The notes: generated from the sequence alone by a model not told the origin. Positions 28,905-37,986 are shown, numbered from the stretch's first letter. The stretch is 64,000 nt of DNA from Leclercia pneumoniae (GCF_017348915.1 NZ_CP071383.1:2232001-2296000), one strand, 5' to 3'. Translations and numbers: made by a program.

Positions 28905-30074
28905 ATGTCTGTAACCGTAACCCGTGACGGGATTATTCGCCCGCTGCCGCAGGATGCCCGCGTGGAAACGGCCATGCTGCCCTCTTCTTGTCCGCAGAAC
29001 CATGCCGCCAACCTGCTGCCCCTGCCGGATGGCACGCTGATGTGCGTCTGGTTCGGCGGCACCCAGGAAGGGATTGCTGATATTTCTGTGTGGGGGTCTC
29101 GCCTGGCTCCCGGTAGCAACCAGTGGAGCGAGGCGGTAAAGCTCTCTGACGATGCCAGCCGCTCCGAGCAGAACCCGGTGCTGTTCCTCGCGCCGGACAA
29201 CGTACTGTGGCTGCTGTGGACCGCGCAGATCTCCGGCAACCAGGATACCGCCATCGTACGTTACCGCCAGTCTCATGATCTTGGCCAAACCTGGGGTGAG
29301 ATTGCTACTCTGCTGGATAAACCGGGTACCTTTATCCGCCAGCCCATCACCGTTCTCGAAAACGGTAACTGGCTGCTGCCGGTCTTTTATTGCCGCACCC
29401 GACCGGGCGAGAAATGGGTCGGAAACGATGATATTAGCGCGGTGAAAATCTCTGCCGATTGGGGGAAAAGCTGGCGCGATGTCGAGGTGCCGCAAAGCCT
29501 GGGCTGCGTCCATATGAACATTACGCCGCTGAAAAATGGGCATCTGGTGGCGCTCTACCGTAGCCGCTGGGCGGATCATATCTATATCAGCCAGTCGCAG
29601 GATCAGGGCGAAAGCTGGTCTGTACCGGAACCCACGGCGCTGCCGAACAACAACTCCTCTATCCAGGTCACCACCCTTGCCAGCGGTGAGCTGGCGCTGG
29701 TGTTCAACCACATGAGCGCAGCCGGAGCGCTGGAGCGTCGCGCCTCACTGTATGACGAGATCGACGATGGTGATGACCGTAAAGAGCCAGAAGCGACCGG
29801 AGAACGCACCGCCTTCTGGGGTGCCCCGCGCGCACCGATGACGGTAGCCATATCGGCCGACGGCGGAAAGAGCTGGGCGTGGCAGCGCAATCTTGATGAA
29901 GGCGATGGCTACTGCATGACGAATAACTCGCTGGAGAAGCTGAACCGCGAGTTCTCCTACCCCAGTATTAAACAGGGCGCCGACGGCACGCTACACATCG
30001 CTTACACCTATTTCCGCCAGGCGATCAAATATGTTCGTGTCTCGCCTGAATGGGTTAAGGAGTCATCACAGTGA
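28905..30074 (+). CDS. BNR/Asp-box beta-propeller, sialidase-like, cytoplasmic
   Basis: 389 residues, no signal peptide. Four Asp-box repeats are visible: 'SHDLGQTW', 'SADWGKSW', 'SQDQGESW', 'SADGGKSW'. The fold should be a six-bladed-type propeller of the BNR_2/sialidase group. The canonical (Y/F)RIP motif of GH33 sialidases is not visible near the N-terminus, where 'HAANLLPLPDGTLMCVWFGG' stands instead. It may be a cytosolic glycosidase, lyase or isomerase for the imported substrate. Start at 28905 chosen for GGAG; it overlaps the next gene by 4 bp. Confidence 0.82.
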   Translation: MSVTVTRDGIIRPLPQDARVETAMLPSSCPQNHAANLLPLPDGTLMCVWFGGTQEGIADISVWGSRLAPGSNQWSEAVKLSDDASRSEQNPVLFLAPDNVLWLLWTAQISGNQDTAIVRYRQSHDLGQTWGEIATLLDKPGTFIRQPITVLENGNWLLPVFYCRTRPGEKWVGNDDISAVKISADWGKSWRDVEVPQSLGCVHMNITPLKNGHLVALYRSRWADHIYISQSQDQGESWSVPEPTALPNNNSSIQVTTLASGELALVFNHMSAAGALERRASLYDEIDDGDDRKEPEATGERTAFWGAPRAPMTVAISADGGKSWAWQRNLDEGDGYCMTNNSLEKLNREFSYPSIKQGADGTLHIAYTYFRQAIKYVRVSPEWVKESSQ

Positions 30075-30541
30075 TTATCGGCCATCTGAACGCCCTGCCG
30101 CTGGCAGGGCTCCCCACCGCGCTGCTGTCCATCCTGACGCGCGCTGATTGCACCCTGGCGGCGCTAGCCGCCCGGGACGACGGCCGCTGGCTGCCGGAAG
30201 GTTGCGCATGGTTTTGCCATATCGGCCCGGCGCAGACCCAGCCGCAGACCCAGCGCCATACGGAGTATCATCACCAGTGGGCGGATATTCAGGTTATGCT
30301 GGCCGGCAGCGAGATGATCAACGCAGGTGTGCAGTCGCTGGCGCAGCCGCAGGATGAAGAGCGCAAACCGGATCTCTTTATCGCCACCGGCGCTGCGCTC
30401 CCGGTCAGCATCAAGTTAACTCCCGGTGCTTTTGCAGTATTTCTGCCCGGCGAGCCGCATCAGGCGTTGTGCGCCTTAGACGATTCCATGACCGTGCGCA
30501 AAGCGGTATTCAAGGTGCCGCGCGCCCTGCTGGAGGTGTGA
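30071..30541 (+). CDS. YhcH/YjgK/YiaL-family cupin protein
   Basis: 156 residues from a GTG overlapping the previous stop (GTGA). The family core is seen in 'HTEYHHQWADIQVMLAGSE' (His/Glu metal ligands) and 'FAVFLPGEPHQAL'. Relatives sit in sialic-acid (yhcH), ebg (ebgC) and yia sugar operons, with suspected anomerase/epimerase or mutarotase roles. Its presence supports a carbohydrate substrate for the operon. Confidence 0.9.
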   Translation: MIIGHLNALPLAGLPTALLSILTRADCTLAALAARDDGRWLPEGCAWFCHIGPAQTQPQTQRHTEYHHQWADIQVMLAGSEMINAGVQSLAQPQDEERKPDLFIATGAALPVSIKLTPGAFAVFLPGEPHQALCALDDSMTVRKAVFKVPRALLEV

Positions 30542-30542
30542 C

Positions 30543-31220
30543 ATGCCCAGTGCCATCGTAACGGGTGCAAGCTCAGGAATCGGCGAAGCCATTGTGCATC
30601 GCCAGCTTGATGAAGGCTGGCAGGTTATCGGCCTGAGCCGGCGCGCTTTACCCCTTGATCATGCGAACTATCGCTGCGTGAGCGTGGATCTTAGCGACAG
30701 CGACGCGTTTGCCGCCGCACTCGCTACCCTGCCTGTACCGCAGGCGATCGTCCACGCAGCCGGGATGATGGCTGCCGCCCCGCTCGGCGAACTGGATCCG
30801 GCCATCAGCGCCCGGCTCTGGGGCCTGCATGTTCATGCTGCCGAGCAGCTTTTTAACCACTTTGTACCGCAAATGCGCCCCGGTGGACGGCTGGTTGTTA
30901 TCGGCAGCCGGACCTCCCGGGGTGCCGCGGGCCGCTCGCAGTATGTCGCCACCAAAGCCGCGCTGGTAGGGATGATTCGAAGCTGGGCGGCAGAACTGGC
31001 GCCACGGGGTATCACCGCCAATGTGGTCGCGCCCGGCGCGACCCAGACGCCGATGCTTAGCGACCCCGGACGCGTCTCTTCCCCACCCAGGGTCCCCCCC
31101 ATGGGTCGCCTGATCCTTCCTCAGGAGGTGGCCGCTGCGGTGAATTTTCTACTGAGTGAGGAAGCGGCCCCGATCACCGGTCAGGAGTGGGTGCTCTGCG
31201 GTGGGGCGTCGCTGGGTTAA
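30543..31220 (+). CDS. Short-chain dehydrogenase/reductase
   Basis: 225 residues. NAD(P) motif 'GASSGIGEA', catalytic Tyr and Lys in 'SQYVATKAALVG', and 'LSEEAAPITGQEWVLCGG' at the end, as in classical SDRs. Last gene of the operon, one base after the YhcH-family stop, followed by a terminator. Probably oxidises or reduces a sugar-acid intermediate. Confidence 0.9.
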   Translation: MPSAIVTGASSGIGEAIVHRQLDEGWQVIGLSRRALPLDHANYRCVSVDLSDSDAFAAALATLPVPQAIVHAAGMMAAAPLGELDPAISARLWGLHVHAAEQLFNHFVPQMRPGGRLVVIGSRTSRGAAGRSQYVATKAALVGMIRSWAAELAPRGITANVVAPGATQTPMLSDPGRVSSPPRVPPMGRLILPQEVAAAVNFLLSEEAAPITGQEWVLCGGASLG

Positions 31221-31230
31221 GGTCATTAAA

Positions 31231-31252
31231 AAAGCCTGCGGTTGCAGGCTTT
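31231..31252. terminator. Two-way terminator between SDR and antitoxin gene
   Basis: Stem AAAGCCTGC (31231-31239), loop GGTT, stem GCAGGCTTT (31244-31252), with T-rich tails on both strands. It closes the rightward operon and the leftward toxin-antitoxin operon. Confidence 0.85.
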
Positions 31253-31257
31253 ATTCT

Positions 31258-31554
31258 TTAATGCGCAGCGAGAACCGCATAAAACGCCGGATCGGCCTGA
31301 ATCGCCGCCAGCACTTTTGCTGCCAGCCCGGTAGGATTACGTCTTTTGGACTCCCAGCTTTTAATGGTATCGACGCTGGTGCCCAGCGCTTTTGCCATTT
31401 CCGCCTGAGAAACATTTAACTGCGCTCTGATGGCCCTGACATCTGCGATCTCATAGCGGGTTACTCGAGCGGGTTCAGTTACCCCATTCTTGATATCGAC
31501 CGCCTCTTCAAGAGAAGATTTCAGGTCGTTATAAAAGCTCATGTCATACCTCAT
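31258..31554 (-). CDS. HigA-type antitoxin (XRE helix-turn-helix)
   Basis: 98 residues. C-terminal Xre domain 'LNVSQAEMAKALGTSVDTIKSWE'. It follows the toxin gene with an 11-bp overlap, the toxin-first order of HigBA systems. It should neutralise the toxin and repress the operon at the upstream TGTACA repeats. Confidence 0.9.
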   Translation of the reverse strand: MRYDMSFYNDLKSSLEEAVDIKNGVTEPARVTRYEIADVRAIRAQLNVSQAEMAKALGTSVDTIKSWESKRRNPTGLAAKVLAAIQADPAFYAVLAAH

Positions 31555-31876
31555 TTTTCAGCAATTTGGTTAATTTCTTTAGTTCTGCTTTTTCCGCGTC
31601 AGTGAGACTCTCCTTCTCACTTTTCAGGTAAGCCATCAGGAACCAAATAACTTCAACGTTAGCAATAAAGTAGATCACCCGGGCGCATCCACGTTTCCCC
31701 TGCGAACCGAGCGCCATCCTGATCTTGCGTAAGCCCCCAGTGTTTTCAATAACATCGCCCCGGTCGGGATATTCGATGAGGGCTTTTTGCAAATTTTTTA
31801 GCTCATCATCGGTGGCAATCGCTTTTATCTGTCGAGTGAATGTTCGAGTCTCGATAAATTCTATCGCGTGAGTCAT
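31544..31876 (-). CDS. HigB-2/RelE-type toxin
   Basis: 110 residues from the ATG at 31876. The motif set 'GDVIENTGGLRKIRMA' and 'RGCARVIYFIANVEVIWFLMAY' is characteristic of HigB-2-like mRNA interferases that act at the ribosome. Another ATG at 31912 lies inside the repeat array and is less likely. First gene of the pair. Confidence 0.88.
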   Translation of the reverse strand: MTHAIEFIETRTFTRQIKAIATDDELKNLQKALIEYPDRGDVIENTGGLRKIRMALGSQGKRGCARVIYFIANVEVIWFLMAYLKSEKESLTDAEKAELKKLTKLLKNEV

Positions 31877-31895
31877 TCGCGTACGCTTCTTGTTA

Positions 31896-31930
31896 TGTAC
31901 ACAGTACACCATTTACATGTACACTGTACA
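31896..31930. promoter_or_regulatory. Autoregulatory operator of the HigBA pair
   Basis: The palindrome TGTACA occurs at 31896-31901, 31918-31923 and 31925-31930, with a degenerate copy (AGTACA) at 31903-31908. Two blocks lie 22 bp apart (two helical turns), just upstream of the toxin start. The expected binder is the antitoxin or the complex. Confidence 0.7.
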
Positions 31931-32049
31931 CCTCTAAAAAAAGAACGCGAACAAGCGTGCTTAAAAATGCGAGGCGCTTTCCGGGAAAACGTTGGGAGGG
32001 GGATTGGCTGCTTTTAACGCGGGCGGAATTTCACGCCGCCCGCGGGATG

Positions 32050-32841
32050 TTAGCGAAGAAACACCGTGCCTTTCAAATAAAGCGCCGCCTGGCCGCTCAT
32101 CAGCACGCGGTCTCCCTTGAGTTCACAGCGCAGATCGCCGCCGCGGGCGGAAACCTGACGTGCGGTCATTTGGGTTTTGCCGAGTTGCTCACTCCACCAG
32201 GGGATCAGCATACTGTGCGCGGAGCCGGTGACCGGGTCTTCTGCCACCGATTCGCCCGGGCAGAAGAAGCGGCTAACGAAATCCACTTCATCGCCTGGCG
32301 CAGTAACGCACACCATTTTACCCAGTGGTTTCAGCGCCTCGATAGCCGGGGTCAGGGATTCAACCTGCTGCTGGTTTTCCAGCACGACCATATAATCACG
32401 CCCGACCCGCACCGCGCTGGACGCCGGTATACCGAGCGCACTAAACAGCAGCGCGGGTGGATTGTCGACCGCGTCGCTGCTCCAGGCCGGGAAGTCCAGC
32501 GTGAGCCAGTCGCCGTTACGCGAGACCTTCAGGTCGCCAACAAAGCGGGTGGAAAAAAGGATCTCCGTTGCCGGGTAGTCGAGGTATTCAAAAATGACGT
32601 GCGCGCTGGCAAGCGTCGCATGGCCGCAGAGGTTAATCTCATCCTGGGTGGTAAACCAGCGCAGCTCGAAGCCTGCGTCCGTGCGGACAAAAAAGGCCGT
32701 CTCGGACTGGTTATGCTGCTATGCCATCTTTAACAGAATGTCGTCCGGCAGCCAGCTTTCCAGCGGACAGACGGCAGCAGGGTTGCCACTAAAAGCGCGA
32801 TCGCTAAACGCATCGACCAGATAAAATGCAATTTCTTTCAT
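32050..32841 (-). pseudogene. PhzF-family isomerase/epimerase with internal amber codon
   Basis: A full-length PhzF frame of 264 codons from the ATG at 32841 to 32050, broken only by TAG at 32719-32721 (codon 41). The intact tandem paralogue has Gln there ('RMAQEHNQSE' against 'KMA*QHNQSE'). The rest is well preserved, including 'NLCGHATLA' and 'EDPVTGSAHSMLIPWW'. A single C-to-T change from CAG explains it, so the lesion looks recent. It would need amber suppression to be made. Confidence 0.88.
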
Positions 32842-32856
32842 TGGGTTACCCCTTTG

Positions 32857-33648
32857 TTATTCACGAATAAACAGCTGCCCTTTCATATACAGCGACGCCT
32901 TCCCGCCCATCATGACGCGATCGCCGTTCAACTGACAACGTACCTCACCGCCCCGGGCTGAGACTTGTCGCGCCAGCAGAGTGGTCTTAGCCAACTTGCC
33001 CGCCCAATAAGGGATAAGCATGGTATGCGCCGAGCCGGTGACCGGATCTTCCCAGAGTGCGACGCCCGGTGAAAAGAAACGGCTGACAAAGTCATACTCG
33101 CCCTCGCTCGGGGCGGTAATACACACTTTATGTTCACCGGGGATCATAGCGCTGATATTCGGAGTAACGGCTTCCACCTGCTGTCGATTTTCCAGCACCA
33201 CTACCCAGGCACGGCCTTTACGAGCCTCGACGTAGCGCTCAATCCCCAGCGCGGCCAGCATTTGCGGAGGCGGCGTTTGCTTCTCTGTCGGACAGGCCGG
33301 GAAATCGAGCGTGAGCCAGTCGCCGTCGCGGGTCACCGTTAGCGTGCCGGAGGCGGTCTCAAAATGGAGGCGGGGATCGGGGTAACCCAGTTCATTAAAC
33401 AGGACATATGCCGTCGCCAGCGTCGCATGGCCGCAAAGATTCACCTCCGTGGTGGTGGTAAACCAGCGCAGCGTGATGCCCTCTTTATGACAGACAAAGA
33501 AGGCCGTCTCTGACTGATTGTGCTCTTGCGCCATCCTGAGGAGCGTATCGTCCGGCAGCCAGTCTGGTAGCGGACATACCGCCGCAGGATTACCGCTAAA
33601 TGGGCCGTCACTGAACGCATCTACCAGATAATAATCATATTTCTGCAT
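32857..33648 (-). CDS. PhzF-family isomerase
   Basis: 263 residues from the ATG at 33648. The N-terminus 'YYLVDAFSDGPFSGNPAAVC' carries the conserved glutamate-equivalent region, with 'NQSETAFF' (likely catalytic Glu), 'NLCGHATLA' and 'EDPVTGSAHTMLIPYW'. Relatives act on phenazine precursors or are uncharacterised epimerases such as YddE. It is a tandem duplicate of the broken gene downstream. Confidence 0.88.
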   Translation of the reverse strand: MQKYDYYLVDAFSDGPFSGNPAAVCPLPDWLPDDTLLRMAQEHNQSETAFFVCHKEGITLRWFTTTTEVNLCGHATLATAYVLFNELGYPDPRLHFETASGTLTVTRDGDWLTLDFPACPTEKQTPPPQMLAALGIERYVEARKGRAWVVVLENRQQVEAVTPNISAMIPGEHKVCITAPSEGEYDFVSRFFSPGVALWEDPVTGSAHTMLIPYWAGKLAKTTLLARQVSARGGEVRCQLNGDRVMMGGKASLYMKGQLFIRE

Positions 33649-33822
33649 CGCTTTTCCGGTTGTTAATGTGATGTTGCATCCTATATTCATGGAAATTGTC
33701 CGATTTCACCACCCTTTCTCTAACGGTGATTTTGAGATCTACGTCACAAAATGATTGTCTTTTCACCAGCGATGGTTTTAAGATCGCCTCCTCTTCTTTA
33801 CGTAACGATTCCCAGACAAATT

Positions 33823-35019
33823 ATGACAATCAACACTGATTCCCGCAGGGTCGCGTGGCTACGGGTGGTTACGCTTGCGATTGCAGCGTTTATATTTAAC
33901 ACCACTGAATTTGTGCCTGTTGGCCTGCTCTCCGACATTGCCAGCAGCTTTGGCATGGAAACCGCGCAGGTCGGGATCATGCTGACCATCTATGCGTGGG
34001 TGGTGGCAATGATGTCGTTACCCTTTATGTTGCTCACCAGTCAGGTGGAGCGGCGTAAATTGCTGATTGCACTTTTTGTGTTGTTCATTGCCAGTCACGT
34101 GCTGTCGTTTCTGGCGTGGAATTTCACCGTACTGGTGGTGAGCCGCATCGGTATCGCCTTTGCACATGCCATCTTCTGGTCGATCACTGCTTCGCTGGCC
34201 ATTCGTCTGGCCCCGGCGGGCAAACGCGCTCAGGCGTTGAGCCTGCTGGCAACGGGCACCGCGTTGGCTATGGTGCTTGGGCTGCCGATTGGCCGCCTCG
34301 TAGGACAATATTTTGGCTGGCGCACCACGTTTTTTGTCATCGGAATGGGCGCGCTGATCACCCTGCTGTGTCTGATTAAATTACTGCCAAAACTGCCGAG
34401 CGAACACTCTGGCTCGCTGAAAAGCCTGCCCCTGCTTTTCCGTCGCCCGGCGCTGATGAGCATCTATTTGCTGACCGTTGTCGTGGTGACCGCCCACTAC
34501 ACGGCTTATAGCTACATCGAACCTTTTGTGCAGACGGTTGCCGGCTTTAGCGCCAGATTTGCCACCGTTCTGCTGCTGATATTGGGTAGCGCGGGCATTG
34601 TTGGCAGTGTGTTGTTTGGCAAGCTGGGTAATCGCCACGCCTCGTTACTGGTTAGCGGCGCGATTGGCCTGCTGCTGGCGTGTCTGCTGTTGCTGCTACC
34701 GGCGTCGGGGAGCGAGTCGAACCTTGCCATTCTGAGCATCTTCTGGGGCGTGGCGATCATGATTATCGGCCTGGGCATGCAGGTTAAAGTGCTGGCGCTT
34801 GCGCCAGATGCCACCGACGTGGCGATGTCGCTCTTCTCCGGCATTTTCAACATCGGCATTGGTGCCGGCGCGCTGGTTGGAAATCAAATCAGCCTGCATC
34901 TTTCGATGTCCGCTATCGGTTACCTGGGGGCGATACCGGCGCTGGTGGCGTTAATCTGGTCAGTGCTGGTGTTTCGTAAGTGGCCGGTGTCGCTGGAAGA
35001 GCGGCCGCAACACGGATAA
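33823..35019 (+). CDS. sotB: Sugar efflux transporter SotB
   Basis: 398 residues; the ATG at 33823 gives '[20 protein letters not shown]', aligned with E. coli SotB (YdeA, 396). An MFS protein with 12 helices exporting arabinose and similar sugars. Motif A-like '[13 protein letters not shown]' is present. Position beside marC is conserved. Confidence 0.95.
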   Translation: MTINTDSRRVAWLRVVTLAIAAFIFNTTEFVPVGLLSDIASSFGMETAQVGIMLTIYAWVVAMMSLPFMLLTSQVERRKLLIALFVLFIASHVLSFLAWNFTVLVVSRIGIAFAHAIFWSITASLAIRLAPAGKRAQALSLLATGTALAMVLGLPIGRLVGQYFGWRTTFFVIGMGALITLLCLIKLLPKLPSEHSGSLKSLPLLFRRPALMSIYLLTVVVVTAHYTAYSYIEPFVQTVAGFSARFATVLLLILGSAGIVGSVLFGKLGNRHASLLVSGAIGLLLACLLLLLPASGSESNLAILSIFWGVAIMIIGLGMQVKVLALAPDATDVAMSLFSGIFNIGIGAGALVGNQISLHLSMSAIGYLGAIPALVALIWSVLVFRKWPVSLEERPQHG

Positions 35020-35048
35020 AAAAAGGGTGGCTCAAGCCACCCTTTTTT
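35017..35048. terminator. Two-way terminator between sotB and marC
   Basis: Stem GGGTGGC (35025-35031), loop TCAA, stem GCCACCC (35036-35042), flanked by an A-run on the left and a T-run on the right. It serves both convergent genes. Confidence 0.92.
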
Positions 35049-35049
35049 A

Positions 35050-35715
35050 TTAGTGATAGGTCTTAATAATTTCCAGCACCCCATTAATGATGAACTGCAC
35101 GCCCATACAGACCAGCAGGAAGCCCATCAGCCGCGAGATAGCCTCGATCCCGCCCTTACCTACCCAGCGCATAATGGCGCCCGAGCTGCGCAGGCTGGCC
35201 CATAAAATGACGCCTACCAGCGCAAAGATCAGCGGTGGGGCCACCATGATGACCCAGTCAGGAAAGGTTGTATTATCGCGCACAGTGGAAGCGGAACTGA
35301 TGATCATCGCAATGGTGCCCGGCCCGGCCGTGCTGGGCATCGCCAGGGGAACAAAGGCGATATTCGCACCAGGTTTATCCTCCAGCTCTTCCGATTTGCT
35401 TCTTGCCTCCGGGCTGTCGTGCGCTTTTTGCGCCGGAAAGAGCATACGGAAACCGATAAAGGCCACAATCAGGCCCCCGGCGATACGCAGGCCAGGAATC
35501 GAGATCCCAAAGGTGTTCATCACCAGCTGTCCGGCGTAGTAAGCCACCATCATGATTGCAAAGACATAAACAGAGGCCATCAGAGACTGTTGGTTACGTT
35601 CCGCGCTGTTCATGTCCCCCGCAAGACCGAGAAAGAGCGCCACGGTCGTTAACGGGTTTGCCAGCGGCAGCAGGACCACCAGCCCAAGACCGATGGCTTG
35701 TAAGAGCTCTACCAT
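35050..35715 (-). CDS. marC: MarC-family integral membrane protein
   Basis: 221 residues from the ATG at 35715, equal to E. coli MarC; an in-frame ATG at 35727 is closer to AAGGA. Six membrane helices; '[18 protein letters not shown]' and '[18 protein letters not shown]' are family hallmarks. It is divergent from marRAB. Despite the name it is not shown to affect multidrug resistance. Confidence 0.95.
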   Translation of the reverse strand: MVELLQAIGLGLVVLLPLANPLTTVALFLGLAGDMNSAERNQQSLMASVYVFAIMMVAYYAGQLVMNTFGISIPGLRIAGGLIVAFIGFRMLFPAQKAHDSPEARSKSEELEDKPGANIAFVPLAMPSTAGPGTIAMIISSASTVRDNTTFPDWVIMVAPPLIFALVGVILWASLRSSGAIMRWVGKGGIEAISRLMGFLLVCMGVQFIINGVLEIIKTYH

Positions 35716-35873
35716 AGTGCGTGTCATCCTTTTCCATTCATCAACTCTGGAAGTATACGGTGTTAAAGCAGGTTTAGGCTACGGCGCGCCAATTCTGACT
35801 ATTTACGCCCGGTGATAAATAATCTTCAGTTATGTAATTGATTTGAAAAAGCTAAAAAAAAGTTCATGAAACG

Positions 35874-35970
35874 TTTTAGCAAATCGTGGCATCGGGGAAT
35901 ACATTCAGTTGACTTATACTTGCCTGAGCAATAATATCTGCCGTGATTAAACTACTTGCCAGGGCAACCA
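35874..35970 (+). promoter_or_regulatory. marRAB control region: marbox, promoter and marO sites
   Basis: A marbox, TTTTAGCAAATCGTGGCATC, lies at 35874-35893. The promoter has -35 TTGACT (35909-35914) and -10 TAATAT (35932-35937), 17 bp apart. MarR site I, TACTTGCCTGAGCAATA, starts at 35917 and overlaps the promoter; site II, TACTTGCCAGGGCAACCA, is at 35953-35970 and holds the ribosome site. The layout matches E. coli marO. Confidence 0.93.
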
Positions 35971-35972
35971 TT

Positions 35973-36407
35973 GTGAAAAGCACCAGTGATCTCTTCAACG
36001 AAATTATCCCACTGGGTCGCCTTATCTATATGGTTAACCAAAAAAAAGACCGCTTGCTCAATGACTATTTGTCGCCGCTGGACATCACTGCCACCCAGTT
36101 CAAAGTCCTTTGTTCTGTGCGTTGCGAAGGGTGTATCACGCCGGTTGAGCTCAAAAAGGTCTTATCGGTCGATCTTGGCGCCCTGACGCGCATGATGGAT
36201 CGACTGGTCTGCAAAGGATGGATTGAAAGACGCCCTAACCCGAATGACAAACGCGGCGTACTGGTGCAGTTGACCAGCGACGGCGCAGCAATGTGTGAGC
36301 AATGTCATCAATTAGTAGGGCAAGAATTACACCAGGAACTAACAAAAAACTTAACGGCGGATGAAGTGGCAACTCTTGAGCATTTGCTTAAGAAAATCCT
36401 GCCGTAA
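35973..36407 (+). CDS. marR: Multiple-antibiotic-resistance repressor MarR
   Basis: 144 residues from the GTG at 35973, as in E. coli. Winged helix protein that binds marO and releases on salicylate-like ligands or copper-driven disulphide formation. Cys residues in 'VLCSVRCEGCITP' are kept, including the position that acts as redox sensor in E. coli. First gene of marRAB. No loss-of-function lesion is visible. Confidence 0.97.
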   Translation: MKSTSDLFNEIIPLGRLIYMVNQKKDRLLNDYLSPLDITATQFKVLCSVRCEGCITPVELKKVLSVDLGALTRMMDRLVCKGWIERRPNPNDKRGVLVQLTSDGAAMCEQCHQLVGQELHQELTKNLTADEVATLEHLLKKILP

Positions 36408-36425
36408 ACAGAAAGAGGTATGACG

Positions 36426-36809
36426 ATGTCCAGACGCAATACTGACGCTATTACAATTCATAGCATTTTGGACTGGATCGAAGATAACCTGGAATCGCCG
36501 CTCTCACTTGAGAAGGTGTCTGAGCGTTCAGGTTATTCCAAGTGGCACCTGCAACGGATGTTTAAAAAAGAGACAGGCCATTCATTAGGTCAATACATCC
36601 GCAGCCGCAAGTTAACGGAAATCGCCCAGAAGCTGAAAGAGAGCAACGAGCCGATTTTGTATCTGGCGGAGCGTTATGGGTTTGAATCGCAACAGACCCT
36701 GACCCGCACGTTTAAAAACTATTTCGACGTGCCGCCGCACAAGTATCGCATCACCAATATGCACGGTGAATCTCGTTATTTGATGCCGCTAAACCACTGT
36801 AGTTGTTAA
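36426..36809 (+). CDS. marA: AraC-type activator MarA
   Basis: 127 residues from the ATG at 36426, preferred over ATG 36420 for its distance from AGAGG. Two helix-turn-helix motifs: '[21 protein letters not shown]' region and '[16 protein letters not shown]'. It activates acrAB, tolC, micF and its own operon through marboxes. The C-terminus differs slightly from E. coli ('MPLNHCSC'). Confidence 0.97.
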   Translation: MSRRNTDAITIHSILDWIEDNLESPLSLEKVSERSGYSKWHLQRMFKKETGHSLGQYIRSRKLTEIAQKLKESNEPILYLAERYGFESQQTLTRTFKNYFDVPPHKYRITNMHGESRYLMPLNHCSC

Positions 36810-36837
36810 TCGCCTTTCAAGACGTATCGAGGAAATC

Positions 36838-37053
36838 ATGAAATTGTTTATCTCCGCCGCCCTCACCCTGTTGGTGCTGGTCTCCGGCCAGAGCTTTGCG
36901 GAGCAAACTCCCCGCGCTGTGCAGCAGAATAATCGCGATGCGATGATTCTGCCTTCTGCACATGACCAGTCGCCGTTCGATTTTAACCATATGGGCGCTG
37001 GCAGCGATAAATCCGACGAATTAGGCGTGCCGTACTACAACCACGACCTGTAA
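36838..37053 (+). CDS. marB: Periplasmic protein MarB
   Basis: 71 residues with a signal peptide (hydrophobic 'ISAALTLLVLVSGQSFA', cleavage after 'SFA'). Third gene of marRAB. In E. coli it lowers marA expression by an unresolved mechanism. The C-terminal 'SDELGVPYYNHDL' is the conserved part. Confidence 0.92.
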   Translation: MKLFISAALTLLVLVSGQSFAEQTPRAVQQNNRDAMILPSAHDQSPFDFNHMGAGSDKSDELGVPYYNHDL

Positions 37054-37062
37054 TTCGTATTT

Positions 37063-37088
37063 GCCCCGCGCTCGCGGGGCTTTTTTTT
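37063..37088 (+). terminator. marRAB terminator
   Basis: Stem GCCCCGC (37063-37069) and GCGGGGC (37074-37080) followed by eight Ts, 10 bp past marB. The T-run abuts the stop of the convergent eamA gene. Confidence 0.93.
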
Positions 37089-37986
37089 AGCCCCTTACCT
37101 GCGCCGCCCGGCGAAAGCGAAACCCAAAGACGTTGATATAAAGCCCCGCCATAATCAATACCGCCCCCAGCAGTTGCAGTGCACTCAGCTTCTCGTCCAG
37201 CAGCAGCGCCGCAGAAGCCAGCCCTACCACAGGAACCAGCAGCGACAGCGGTGCCACACGCCAGGTCTCATAACGTCCCAGCAGCGTTCCCCAGATGCCG
37301 TATCCGACAATGGTGGCGACAAACGCCAGGTAGACCAGCGACAAAATGGTGGTGAGATCGATATTCACCAGACTTTGCAGCATCGCCTGTGGGCCATCCA
37401 GCAGCCAGGAGGCAACCATGAAGGGCAGAATGGGGATCAGCGCACTCCATACCACCAGCGACATCACCGGCGGGCGCGACGCCAGCAGCATGATTTTTTT
37501 ATTGAAAATGTTTCCGCAGGCCCAGCTAAAGGCGGCCGCCAGGGTGAGCATAAAGCCCAGTAACGCCACGTGCTGGCCATTCAGGCTGGACTCCACCAGT
37601 ACCAGTACGCCAAAGACCGCGAGCGTGATCCCTGCCAGCTGTTTGCCCTGCAGCCGTTCGCCAAAGGTTACGGCCCCCAGAATGATGGTGAAGAAAGCCT
37701 GGGCCTGAAGGACCAGCGAGGCGAGTCCGGCTGGCATACCGAAGTTAATCGCGCAAAAGAGGAAGGCGAACTGTCCAAAGCTGATGGTCAGGCCGTAGCC
37801 CAGCAGCAGACGAAACGGCACCTGCGGGCGGGCGACAAAAAAGAGCGCGGGAAAGGCCACCAGCAGAAAACGCAGCCCGGCCAGCATCAGGGGCGGCATA
37901 TTGTGCAGCCCAACTTTGATGACCACAAAATTGAGCCCCCATACGACCACCACCAGTAACGCCAGCAGCCCGTCTTTACGCGTCAT
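37087..37986 (-). CDS. eamA: Cysteine/O-acetylserine exporter EamA
   Basis: 299 residues with ten predicted helices in two EamA repeats ('VVWGLNFVVIKVGL' at the start of the first, 'LVYLAFVATIVGYGIWGTLL' in the second). Same length and place as E. coli EamA (YdeD), which exports cysteine-pathway metabolites. Confidence 0.95.
   Translation of the reverse strand: MTRKDGLLALLVVVVWGLNFVVIKVGLHNMPPLMLAGLRFLLVAFPALFFVARPQVPFRLLLGYGLTISFGQFAFLFCAINFGMPAGLASLVLQAQAFFTIILGAVTFGERLQGKQLAGITLAVFGVLVLVESSLNGQHVALLGFMLTLAAAFSWACGNIFNKKIMLLASRPPVMSLVVWSALIPILPFMVASWLLDGPQAMLQSLVNIDLTTILSLVYLAFVATIVGYGIWGTLLGRYETWRVAPLSLLVPVVGLASAALLLDEKLSALQLLGAVLIMAGLYINVFGFRFRRAAQVRG

Noticed and set aside
28905..30074. 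Secreted virulence sialidase
   Set aside because: No signal peptide or anchor, and the gene is embedded in a metabolic operon.
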